Below are positions 1 through 6,302 of a DNA stretch of 7,220 nucleotides, piece by piece. Numbering within the stretch: position 1 is the first letter of the stretch; the number at the start of each line of letters is the position of its first letter. This DNA is from an uncultured Anaerolineales bacterium (GTDB taxonomy: Bacteria > Chloroflexota > Anaerolineae > Anaerolineales > Villigracilaceae), in contig CALLJA010000373.1 of the NCBI GenBank assembly GCA_938008865.1, forward strand, positions 1 to 7,220, read 5' to 3'. Made by a program: the position numbers and the translations under genes. A model generated the notes under the pieces. It saw nothing but the letters and a program-made list of their open reading frames with translations. It did not search any database and was not told the DNA's origin.

Positions 1-110
1 CATGCTGGGATCAGCGCAAGGCCCTTACAATGGATTTTGTGATGCGCCCCATCAAAAACGATACAGCCTGTGTTCTTGGAGAACTCCTTGAAGACTGGCA
101 GCTATTCTGA
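1..110 (+). CDS. 3' end of an unrecognised gene (partial)
   Basis: An open frame enters from the window edge (first full codon at 3) and stops at TGA 108-110, giving 35 residues that end in EDWQLF. Of the six frames over this stretch, only this one and one other plus-strand frame stay open for most of it, and this one has ordinary codon usage for the region and a plausible helical C-terminus (GELLEDWQLF). I do not recognise the family and assign no function. It converges on the pseudouridine synthase gene, with only 5 bp between the two stop codons, and no obvious hairpin plus T-run separates them. It could be a chance open frame, because only about 110 bases are visible. Confidence 0.45.
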   Translation, partial: CWDQRKALTMDFVMRPIKNDTACVLGELLEDWQLF

Positions 111-115
111 ACCGA

Positions 116-850
116 TTACTTTTTGCCCGGCTTTGGGCCGCCTTTGAGCGCCTGTACTTCCTCGCTGGTCAGGTGACGCCACTGGCGCGGCTTGAGGTTA
201 CCCAACCGCAGCGTGCCGATGCGCACGCGCAGGATGCGCACCACGGGCAGGCCCAGCAACATACCAATCTCGCGGATCTGGCGCTTGCGGCCCTCGCCCA
301 TCGTCACACGAATCCACGCACCCTTGCCTGAGGTCGACTCGAACCAGACGTTGGCGGGCTGGGTCTTGTACCCGTCCTCCAAAATGACGCCCCTGCGCCA
401 GGTATTGAGCTGCTCTTCGTCGGGGCGGCGCGCGATCAACACGCGGTATTCCTTCTCGTGCCCGTAGCGCGGATGGGTCAGGCGGTTGGTCAATTCGCCG
501 TCGTTGGTCATCAGCACCAGGCCCTCACTATCGAAGTCGAGTCGACCCACGGGGTAGAGATGCCCTTCGAGCGGAACCAGGTCCCGCACGGTCTGGCGCT
601 GGTCGCCCGCTTCCGCTTCGACGGTCGAGAGCACATTACGAGGCTTATACAGCGCGATGTAGGTCAATTGTTCGGGGGCGGAGATAGTCTTCCCGTCCAC
701 GGCGATCTTGTCCACGAACGGGTCGGCCTTCTGGCCAATGACAGCAATGTATCCATTGACGCGCACGCGCCCCGCTTCGATGATCAATTCGCAGGCGCGG
801 CGCGAGCCATACCCTGCCTGGGCCAGTATTTTTTGCAATCGTTCTTCCAT
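116..850 (-). CDS. RsuA/RluB-family rRNA pseudouridine synthase
   Basis: Predicted to isomerise one uridine in ribosomal RNA to pseudouridine, acting on ribosomal subunits or precursors in the cytoplasm. With the start at 850 it has 244 residues, normal for the family. An N-terminal S4 RNA-binding domain (about 1-60, MEERLQKILAQAGYGSRRA) precedes the synthase domain. The catalytic motif GRLDFDSEGLVLMTNDG spans 102-118 with nucleophile Asp105; KPRNVLST (69-76), THPRYGHEKEYRV (125-137) and EGRKRQIREI (186-195) are other family signatures. The tail (GGPKPGKK) is basic. Upstream in-frame starts exist at 880 (ATG) and 883 (TTG), but 850 begins exactly where S4 homology begins and lies just after a TATAAT. 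Neither 850 nor 880 has a Shine-Dalgarno sequence on the minus strand. Sequence alone does not separate RluB (23S) from RsuA (16S) specificity; the C-terminal LKPRQWRHLTSEEV looks nearer to RluB-like proteins of Gram-positives. Confidence 0.95.
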   Translation of the reverse strand: MEERLQKILAQAGYGSRRACELIIEAGRVRVNGYIAVIGQKADPFVDKIAVDGKTISAPEQLTYIALYKPRNVLSTVEAEAGDQRQTVRDLVPLEGHLYPVGRLDFDSEGLVLMTNDGELTNRLTHPRYGHEKEYRVLIARRPDEEQLNTWRRGVILEDGYKTQPANVWFESTSGKGAWIRVTMGEGRKRQIREIGMLLGLPVVRILRVRIGTLRLGNLKPRQWRHLTSEEVQALKGGPKPGKK

Positions 851-890
851 AGGAGGGACATTATAACGGAGAAGCCCCATCAAATAACAA
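851..890 (-). promoter_or_regulatory. Promoter of the pseudouridine synthase gene, probably leaderless
   Basis: On the minus strand a perfect TATAAT occupies 865-860. A -35-like TTGTTA sits at 890-885 (19-bp spacer; GTTATT at 888-883 would give 17 bp). The ATG at 850 begins 9 nt after the -10 box, so a transcript starting 6-8 nt downstream of the box would have a leader of about 1-3 nt. The bases before the ATG on the coding strand read CCCTCCT, the opposite of a ribosome binding site. The match to the -10 consensus is seen directly; the leaderless state is inferred. Confidence 0.6.
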
Positions 891-898
891 TTTTGTTA
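885..898. promoter_or_regulatory. Inverted repeat TAACAA-TT-TTGTTA in divergent spacer
   Basis: A 6-bp inverted repeat with a 2-bp centre lies between the two divergent genes and overlaps the proposed -35 of the pseudouridine synthase gene. It is long enough to be a small operator, but such short AT-rich dyads also arise by chance. It may simply be back-to-back -35-like hexamers. No partner regulator is visible. Confidence 0.25.
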
Positions 899-978
899 AA
901 CCCCGGGAGGATATTCATCACTGGATTTTTACCGCTTTTGTTGTACACTCGAAAATATCACGGTTTCACCCTGTCCCT

Positions 979-984
979 GGAGGG
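979..984 (+). promoter_or_regulatory. Ribosome binding site of the giant surface protein
   Basis: GGAGGG ends 3 nt before the ATG at 988 (about 4 nt if GGAGG is taken as the core). This is strong but rather close spacing. It fixes the start, which also gives a well-formed signal peptide. No convincing -10/-35 pair is visible upstream; TACACT at 944-949 is the best weak -10 candidate. Confidence 0.7.
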
Positions 985-987
985 ATC

Positions 988-3900
988 ATGAACCTCAAGA
1001 CCTCGCCCATCCGTCCTCGTCTGTTCTCCCTGCTGATGATTCTATCCCTGCTGGTGCAGGCCGGGCTGCCCACACCCGCGCTGGCCGCGCAGCAGGCGAC
1101 TCCCGTCGAAACGGGACCAGGCCTCCCCCCAGGCGCGCCCTTCGTGGACTGCGCCTCCGTCACCGAGATCCCCGTCAGCGAGTGCGATGCGCTGCTGGCA
1201 CTACACGCCGCCACTGACGGTGCAAACTGGATCACTCGCACAGGCTGGCTTGAAACTGACACCCCCTGCAGTTGGTTTGGCGTGACCTGCACAGGCGGAT
1301 TTGTCACAGCGCTTTCGCTCTACGGCAACAACCTGACAGGGACGATCCCCGCCAGCCTGGCTGGTCTGTCTCAATTGACAGAGCTAGACCTGGGCAATAA
1401 CCTCCTGAACGGATCCATCCCGCCTGAACTGGGGAACCTGCCTGGCCTGCAAAATCTGTACCTCTACGAGAATAACCTGACAGGCGGCATCCCAGCGGAG
1501 TTGGGCGCGCTCACCAACCTGCGCCGACTGTTCCTAAAGACCAACTATCTCAGCGGGCCGATCCCGGCCGAACTCGGCCAGTTGACCCTGCTGCAAACCC
1601 TGGATCTCAGCCAGAACGAACTCACAGGCGGCATCCCGGTCGAACTGGGTGCGCTGACTGCGCTCCAGGAACTTTATCTCGAATCCAACTTACTGACCGG
1701 CTCCATCCCCGCTGAAATCGGAGCGCTGGTCAACCTGCAGACCCTGTGGCTATATTCGAACGAACTCAGCGGCGAATTCCCGCACGACATCGTCAACCTG
1801 ACTCAGTTGACAAACTTCCGCTTCGACTGCCAGTTGACCTCCAGCGACCCTGAAGTAATCGCCTTCATCGACGCCATCGTGCCCGACTGGCAGAACGATA
1901 TTTGCCTGCCTGAAGGCTCGGTGGTCACCATCTCGGGCAACGCGGGCACGGCGGGCGTGGTGCTGCATTATTTCGATAACACCCAAAAGACCTTTACCGC
2001 CAACGGAAACGGAGACTACGCTTTCGAGGTCTCCTACGGCTGGACCGGCATGGTCATCCCACACCTCGACGGCTACACCTTCACCCCGGGCTGCCGCGAT
2101 TACGAGTTCGACCCCGTCAACGGCAACCGCATCAACCAGAATTACAGCGCCTCGAACCTGCCCCCCGCCTCCGACACGCCAGGCAACACGACCCGCGCCT
2201 CGGTGGACAGCAACAGCCTGCAAGGCAACTGCGCTTCGACCTGGATCTCGCTCTCCGCCGACGGCCGCTACGCCGCCTTTGCCTCCTACGCCGACAACCT
2301 GACGCCCAACGACACCAACGGCATGGCCGACGTCTTCGTGCGCGACATGCAGACGGGCCTCACCACACGCGTCTCCGTCGCCAGCGACGGCGCGCAAGGC
2401 AACGGGCATTCGGGGCCCGCCACCTTCAACGAGAATTACCGCTCGGGCCCGTCCATCTCCGCCGACGGGCGCTACGTAGCCTTCAACTCTGAAGCCAGCA
2501 ACCTGGTCGCGGACGACACCAACAACCTGACCGACGTCTTCATCCACGACCGCGTGACGGGCGCCACAACGCGCGTCTCGGTCGACTCGAACGGCGCGGA
2601 AGGTGACAATTACAGCTACCAGCCCACGGTCTCCGCCGATGGGCGCTATGTGGCCTTCAACTCGAGCGCCTCCAACCTGGTCGGCGACGACACAAACAGC
2701 CGTTCGGACGTCTTCCTGCACGACAGGCAGACGGGCGTCACCACGCGCGTCTCGGTAAGCAGTGACGGCACCCAAGGAAACCGGGACAGCGGCAGTTGGC
2801 CGCCCGGGCTTTCCGCCGATAGCCGTTACGTGCTATTTGGATCCTGGGCTTCGAACCTGACAGATGGCGACACAAACAATCTCGGCGACATCTTCATCCG
2901 CGACAGGCAGACGGGCCAGACGCACCTCGTCTCGACAGATTCCAACGGCGTGCAGGGCAACGGCGTCAGTTACCGCCCGTCCATTTCGGCGGATGGACGG
3001 TTCATCGCCTTTGCCTCCAGCGCCACCAATTTCGTCAGCCAGCCAACCGGCAGCATCAACACCTTCTGGCGCGACCTGCAAACGGGCGAGACGCGCCTGG
3101 TCTCCCTGGCCTCCGACGGCCTGACGGGCACCGGGCCCAGCATCTCCTTCTCCATCTCCGGCGACGGGCGCTACGTGGCCTTCGACTCCTTCTCCAGCCG
3201 CGTGGTCGCCAACGACACCAACGACCACCAGGACGTCTTCGTGCGCGACATGCAGACGGAGGTGACCACGCGCGTCTCGGTCGACTCGAACGGCGGCCAG
3301 GCCAACGATGAAAGCTACTGGGTGGTCCTCTCTGCCGACGGGCGCTACGTGGCGTTCACATCCCACGCCAGCAACCTGGTCCCCACCGACACCAACGGCG
3401 CGCGCGATGTGTTCATCGTCGATCACGGCGCGCTCACCGACCCGCCCGCCGCCTTCCACAAGACCAGCCCTGCGGACCTTTCCAACGACCAGAGCACCTC
3501 TCCCACCCTGAGTTGGGAGGACAGCTTCGGCGCGGCCCGCTACGAATACTGTTATTACACCGCGCCCGCAATCGGCTGCGCCGCCTGGAATAACAACGGC
3601 GCCGCCGCCAGCGTTCCCCTCAGCGGGTTGACCCCGGGCACCACCTACTTCTGGCAGGTGCGGGCCGTCAACATCGGCGGCGTTACCTATGCCGACGATA
3701 ACGCCGCCTGGTCCTTCACCATTCCCTGCTACAGCCTCTCGACCGGCGTCAGTCCGCTGGGCGGCGGCTCGGTGGACGCCAACCCGGCCCCCAATTGCAA
3801 CGGCGGCACACAGTACACCCACGGCACGGTCGTCACCCTGACCGCCCAGGCCGCCGTCGGCTTCGGGTTCAACTCGTGGAGCGGCGACGCGAGCGGCTCC

Positions 3901-6069
3901 ATCAACCCGACCACCGTTACGATGACCGCCGGGCGTTCCGTCACCGCCAACTTCGACCAGACCTGCTTCACCCTCTCGACTGGCGTCAACCCGCTGGGCA
4001 GCGGCACGGTGGATGCCAGCCCCGCCCCCAACTGTCCGGGGGATGCGGGCCGCTACGCCGCCGGCACACAGGTCACATTGACGGCTGCGCCGAACACAGG
4101 CTACGCCTTCTCGTCCTGGAGCGGCGGCGCCAGCGGGACAACCAACCCGCTCGTTCTCAACCTATCCTCCGATCTGACGCTGACCGCCAATTTCGACGAA
4201 CAGTGCTACAGCCTCTCGACCGGCGTCAGCCCCGCAGCCGGCGGCTCGGTGGACGCCAGCCCCGCCCCCAACTGCGCCAGCGTCCCGGGCAAATATCGCG
4301 GCGGGACGACCGTCACGCTGACGGCCAACCCATCCGCCACCTACGCCTTCTCGTCCTGGAGCGGCGATGCTGGCGGCTCGGCCAACCCAACCACCGTCAG
4401 CATGTCCGCGGACCGTTCCGTCACAGCCGTCTTCAGCGAGGTCTGTTATGCGCTGACCAGCACGGTCAGCCCGGCGGGCAGCGGCACGGTCGAGGCCAGC
4501 CCTGCGCCCAACTGCGTCAGCAATCCCGCGAAATACGTCACGGGCACCACCGTCACGCTGACGGCCTCCCCCAACAGCGGTTACGGCTTCTCGTCCTGGA
4601 GCGGCGATTCGAGCGGCACGGTCAACCCTGCCACGGTTCTCATGAGCGCAGACCGTTCGGTTACGGCCAACTTCAGCCTGTTATGCTATTCTCTGAACGC
4701 CAGCGCCAGTCCGTCGGCGGGCGGATCGGTCCATGCCAGCCCCGCACCCAACTGTAATGGCGGCACGCAATACACTCACGGAACCACCGTCACGCTCACG
4801 GCTGCGCCCAACACGGGTTACGTCTTCTCGTCCTGGGGCGGCGACGCCAGCGGCTCGGCCAACCCGACCACGGTTAACATGACCGCCGCGCGCTCGGTGA
4901 CGGCCAACTTCGGCCAGGCCTGCTACAGCTTGAACGTGAGCGCCAATCCGTCGGCAGGCGGATCGGTCCATGCCAGCCCCGCACCGAACTGCAATGGCGG
5001 CACGCAGTACGCGCACGGCACGCCTGTCACACTGACGGCCTCCCCCAACGCGGGTTACAACTTCTCGTCCTGGGGCGGCGACGCCAGCGGCTCGGCCAAC
5101 CCGACCACGGTTAACATGACCGCCGCGCGCGCGGTTACGGCCAACTTCACCGCCAACGGCTCGGTCATTGTTACCAGCATTGTCCGCACCTACGAAGACC
5201 CCACCTCGCAATTCCGTGTGGAATACCAGGTGACGTTCTCCAAACCCGTCAAAGGCGTGGACGTGAGCGACTTCGCGCTCACCACCTACGGCCTGACGCG
5301 CGCCCGCATTTCCAGGTTCGATGCCATTGACGGCATCTACACGGTCACAATCGTGACCGGGGACGGCAACGGCGCCCTGCGGCTCGACCTGGTGGACGAC
5401 GACTCCATCACCGACAAGGCGGGCAACCCGCTGGGCGGTCCCGGCCCTGGCAACGGCAATTTCACCAGCGGCGAAATCTACACCGTCATCAAGGCCCCCA
5501 GTTTCCAGGATGTGGAATACACCCACTGGGCCTGGCAATACGTGGAAAGCCTCAAGAACGCAGGCGTGACCAGCGGCTGCCGCACCGAGCCCGCCTACTT
5601 CTGTCCCAACATCAACGTCACCCGCGACCAGATGGCGGTCTTCCTGCTGCGCGCCAAATACGGGGCGGCTTACACGCCGCCCGCCGCCACGGGCGCGCTC
5701 TTTGCAGACGTGCCATCCACCTACTGGGCCGCTGCCTGGATCGAACAACTATCCCGCGAGGGCATCAGCGGCGGCTGCGGCAGCGGGAACTTCTGTCCGG
5801 GCGGCCTCGTCACCCGCGACCAGATGGCGGTCTTCCTGTTGCGCGCCAAATACGGAGCGGCTTACACACCGCCGCCTGCCACAGGCCTGTTCACCGATGT
5901 GCCGACCAGTTATTGGGCCGCCGCCTGGATCGAGCAACTGGCCCGCGAAGGAATCACCAGCGGCTGCGGCGGCGGGAACTTCTGCCCGGGCAGCGCCGTC
6001 AACCGTGCCCAGTTGTCCGTCTTCCTGGTCAAGATGTTCGACCTGCCCCTGCTGGGCGAACTGCCCTGA
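988..6069 (+). CDS. Giant secreted LRR / propeller / Cys-repeat / SLH surface protein
   Basis: A 1693-residue exported protein, predicted to sit on the cell envelope through C-terminal SLH units and to display binding modules; no catalytic domain is recognised. Order: signal peptide 1-33 (basic start, hydrophobic 11-25, cleavage near PALA|AQ); plant-type LRR N-cap 65-105 with PCSWFGVTC; seven 24-residue LRRs 106-273; small beta domain about 311-388 starting VTISGNAG; seven PD40/TolB-like propeller units 401-812; fibronectin-III-like domain about 820-912; six 79-80-residue repeats 914-1387 resembling the divergent InlB B-type repeats (GYxFSSWSGDASG...SVTANF); Ig-like domain about 1391-1500; three SLH units about 1505-1687. 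All 28 cysteines are external to the signal peptide and nearly all fall in local pairs. Start choice: RBS at 979-984 and the signal peptide. It is flanked upstream by an AT-rich spacer and closed by a strong terminator, so it is probably transcribed alone. Role in adhesion or substrate and cell contact is inference. Confidence 0.93.
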   Translation: MNLKTSPIRPRLFSLLMILSLLVQAGLPTPALAAQQATPVETGPGLPPGAPFVDCASVTEIPVSECDALLALHAATDGANWITRTGWLETDTPCSWFGVTCTGGFVTALSLYGNNLTGTIPASLAGLSQLTELDLGNNLLNGSIPPELGNLPGLQNLYLYENNLTGGIPAELGALTNLRRLFLKTNYLSGPIPAELGQLTLLQTLDLSQNELTGGIPVELGALTALQELYLESNLLTGSIPAEIGALVNLQTLWLYSNELSGEFPHDIVNLTQLTNFRFDCQLTSSDPEVIAFIDAIVPDWQNDICLPEGSVVTISGNAGTAGVVLHYFDNTQKTFTANGNGDYAFEVSYGWTGMVIPHLDGYTFTPGCRDYEFDPVNGNRINQNYSASNLPPASDTPGNTTRASVDSNSLQGNCASTWISLSADGRYAAFASYADNLTPNDTNGMADVFVRDMQTGLTTRVSVASDGAQGNGHSGPATFNENYRSGPSISADGRYVAFNSEASNLVADDTNNLTDVFIHDRVTGATTRVSVDSNGAEGDNYSYQPTVSADGRYVAFNSSASNLVGDDTNSRSDVFLHDRQTGVTTRVSVSSDGTQGNRDSGSWPPGLSADSRYVLFGSWASNLTDGDTNNLGDIFIRDRQTGQTHLVSTDSNGVQGNGVSYRPSISADGRFIAFASSATNFVSQPTGSINTFWRDLQTGETRLVSLASDGLTGTGPSISFSISGDGRYVAFDSFSSRVVANDTNDHQDVFVRDMQTEVTTRVSVDSNGGQANDESYWVVLSADGRYVAFTSHASNLVPTDTNGARDVFIVDHGALTDPPAAFHKTSPADLSNDQSTSPTLSWEDSFGAARYEYCYYTAPAIGCAAWNNNGAAASVPLSGLTPGTTYFWQVRAVNIGGVTYADDNAAWSFTIPCYSLSTGVSPLGGGSVDANPAPNCNGGTQYTHGTVVTLTAQAAVGFGFNSWSGDASGSINPTTVTMTAGRSVTANFDQTCFTLSTGVNPLGSGTVDASPAPNCPGDAGRYAAGTQVTLTAAPNTGYAFSSWSGGASGTTNPLVLNLSSDLTLTANFDEQCYSLSTGVSPAAGGSVDASPAPNCASVPGKYRGGTTVTLTANPSATYAFSSWSGDAGGSANPTTVSMSADRSVTAVFSEVCYALTSTVSPAGSGTVEASPAPNCVSNPAKYVTGTTVTLTASPNSGYGFSSWSGDSSGTVNPATVLMSADRSVTANFSLLCYSLNASASPSAGGSVHASPAPNCNGGTQYTHGTTVTLTAAPNTGYVFSSWGGDASGSANPTTVNMTAARSVTANFGQACYSLNVSANPSAGGSVHASPAPNCNGGTQYAHGTPVTLTASPNAGYNFSSWGGDASGSANPTTVNMTAARAVTANFTANGSVIVTSIVRTYEDPTSQFRVEYQVTFSKPVKGVDVSDFALTTYGLTRARISRFDAIDGIYTVTIVTGDGNGALRLDLVDDDSITDKAGNPLGGPGPGNGNFTSGEIYTVIKAPSFQDVEYTHWAWQYVESLKNAGVTSGCRTEPAYFCPNINVTRDQMAVFLLRAKYGAAYTPPAATGALFADVPSTYWAAAWIEQLSREGISGGCGSGNFCPGGLVTRDQMAVFLLRAKYGAAYTPPPATGLFTDVPTSYWAAAWIEQLAREGITSGCGGGNFCPGSAVNRAQLSVFLVKMFDLPLLGELP
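1303..1806 (+). repeat. Seven plant-type leucine-rich repeats (24-residue period)
   Basis: Repeat starts fall at residues 106, 130, 154, 178, 202, 226 and 250, with a degenerate eighth at 274: an exact 72-bp period with no indels. The shared pattern is LxxLxLxxNxLtGxIPxelg, the plant-specific subclass of LRR. The preceding N-cap carries PCSWFGVTC (Cys94, Cys101), like the CxWxGVxC cap of plant receptor kinases, and Cys281/Cys306 lie after the last repeat as a possible C-cap. Such solenoids generally bind proteins or peptides. Proteins of this LRR subclass are known in bacteria, so the block alone does not show transfer from plants. Confidence 0.9.
2188..3423 (+). repeat. Seven-unit PD40/TolB-like beta-propeller
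   Basis: Seven units of about 56-68 residues begin at residues 401, 459, 527, 585, 645, 702 and 760. Each runs TTRVSVdSnGxqGN, then sxSADGRYVAFxSxAsNLV, then xDTNxxxDVFVRDxqTG. Seven units fit one closed seven-bladed propeller. The DTNxxxD motif is present in units 1, 2, 3, 4, 6 and 7 (Asp442, 510, 568, 628, 743, 801) and lost in unit 5, which reads FVSQPTGSINTFWRD. Propellers of this type are common in secreted bacterial proteins and usually bind ligands rather than catalyse. Metal binding by the acidic loops is possible but unproven. Confidence 0.85.
3727..5148 (+). repeat. Six tandem 79-80-residue repeats with paired cysteines
   Basis: Copies start at residues 914, 993, 1073, 1153, 1233 and 1312 (bases 3727, 3964, 4204, 4444, 4684, 4921). 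Each begins CYSLxxxxxP, continues GGSVdASPAPNC, then TxVTLTAxPNxGYxFSSW and ends SVTANF. The fold family is best matched to the divergent InlB B-repeat/bacterial repeat domain, an all-beta module found in strings on surface proteins. The two cysteines are exactly 23 residues apart in all six copies (914/937, 993/1016, 1073/1096, 1153/1176, 1233/1256, 1312/1335), suggesting one disulfide per module. Copies 5 and 6 share a 70-bp identical stretch, so they look like the youngest duplication. Confidence 0.9.
5500..6048 (+). repeat. Three C-terminal SLH units
   Basis: Units at residues about 1505-1559, 1571-1623 and 1634-1687 each show FxDVPxxYWAAAWIEQL, then GITSGC...FCPG, then VTRDQMAVFLLRAKYG. 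SLH triplets anchor proteins non-covalently to envelope polysaccharides. The usual TRAE-type motif reads TRDQ in units 1 and 2 and NRAQ in unit 3. Each unit has a cysteine pair (1531/1539, 1597/1603, 1660/1666). Units 1 and 2 share a 30-bp identical DNA stretch (5617-5646 and 5809-5838), offset by 192 bp. Confidence 0.88.
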
Positions 6070-6118
6070 CCTTGCGGAGGTACGGGCAGGCGCGACCAGA
6101 TAACACAGGTTTTCCCAT

Positions 6119-6159
6119 AGAAAAAGCCGATTCGGCCATGCGTGGAATCGGCTTTTTCT
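6119..6159. terminator. Rho-independent terminator after the surface-protein gene
   Basis: AGAAAAAGCCGATTC (6119-6133) and its exact complement (6145-6159) form a 15-bp stem around an 11-nt loop. The 3' arm holds TTTTT at 6153-6157, and the 5' arm is its A-rich mirror, so it could work in both directions, though only the + strand gene obviously uses it. It begins 50 bp after the stop at 6069 and isolates the surface-protein gene from the acyl-CoA synthetase gene. Confidence 0.85.
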
Positions 6160-6248
6160 GCGCCCACCTTCAACCACCATTTCCAGGCAAAAACCTGAAT
6201 TATCTCAATAAAAACGATTACAAAACTAACAGGAAAAATCCAGGAATT

Positions 6249-6275
6249 TGTGTTATAGTGACAAAAATCACAATA
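6249..6275 (+). promoter_or_regulatory. CRP/FNR-like operator overlapping a candidate -10 box
   Basis: GTGA (6258-6261) and TCAC (6268-6271) are separated by 6 bp, followed by A, giving AGTGA-N6-TCACA against the CRP-type consensus TGTGA-N6-TCACA. An outer dyad TTGTG (6249-6253) / CACAA (6269-6273) partly overlaps it. A possible -10, TATAGT, lies at 6254-6259, with no good -35 at normal spacing. A regulator bound here would cover the core promoter, which fits repression better than class II activation; the site centre (6264.5) is too close to the gene for the latter. Regulator identity is inferred from site shape only. Confidence 0.5.
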
Positions 6276-6281
6276 CCTTTC

Positions 6282-6295
6282 CTCGCAATTGCGAG
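6282..6295. promoter_or_regulatory. Perfect 14-bp palindrome in the leader
   Basis: CTCGCAATTGCGAG is exactly self-complementary, 20 bp before the ATG at 6316 and 7 bp before the ribosome binding site. As DNA it could be an operator. As RNA it would form a 5-bp stem with an AATT loop just upstream of the ribosome binding site, where it could influence translation or mRNA stability. It is GC-rich at its ends within an AT-rich leader, which makes pure chance less likely. Confidence 0.45.
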
Positions 6296-6302
6296 AATTT
6301 TT

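Noticed and set aside
120..160. GCCC/GGGC hairpin near the end of the pseudouridine synthase gene as a terminator
   Set aside because: The stem is only 4 bp, lies inside the coding sequence, and the T-run is on the wrong side for either gene.
458..991. 177-residue plus-strand open frame opposite the pseudouridine synthase gene
   Set aside because: Overlaps the synthase gene on the opposite strand, runs through its promoter and matches no family.
1303..1806. Recent transfer of the LRR block from a plant
   Set aside because: Plant-subclass LRRs are known in bacteria, and the base composition of the block matches the rest of the gene; the resemblance alone does not support transfer.
1750..2775. 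341-residue minus-strand open frame
   Set aside because: It lies wholly inside the propeller-coding region; its repetitive Gly/Val/Ala/Asp composition mirrors the GC-rich repeats on the other strand, and it has no recognisable domain.
2833..3822. 329-residue minus-strand open frame
   Set aside because: Antisense shadow of the propeller and FN3 regions; same low-complexity composition and no domain.
3795..4757. 320-residue plus-strand open frame in another frame
   Set aside because: Arg/Gln/His-rich frame-shifted translation of the same repeats; no start signal and no domain.
3727..5148. Tandem repeats as a possible CRISPR array or non-coding satellite
   Set aside because: Period is about 240 bp, always a multiple of three, and the reading frame stays open; these are protein modules.
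4681..5748. 355-residue minus-strand open frame with internal repeats
   Set aside because: Its repeats are the reverse complement of the Cys-repeat modules in the real gene, so the repetition is inherited and not independent evidence of coding.
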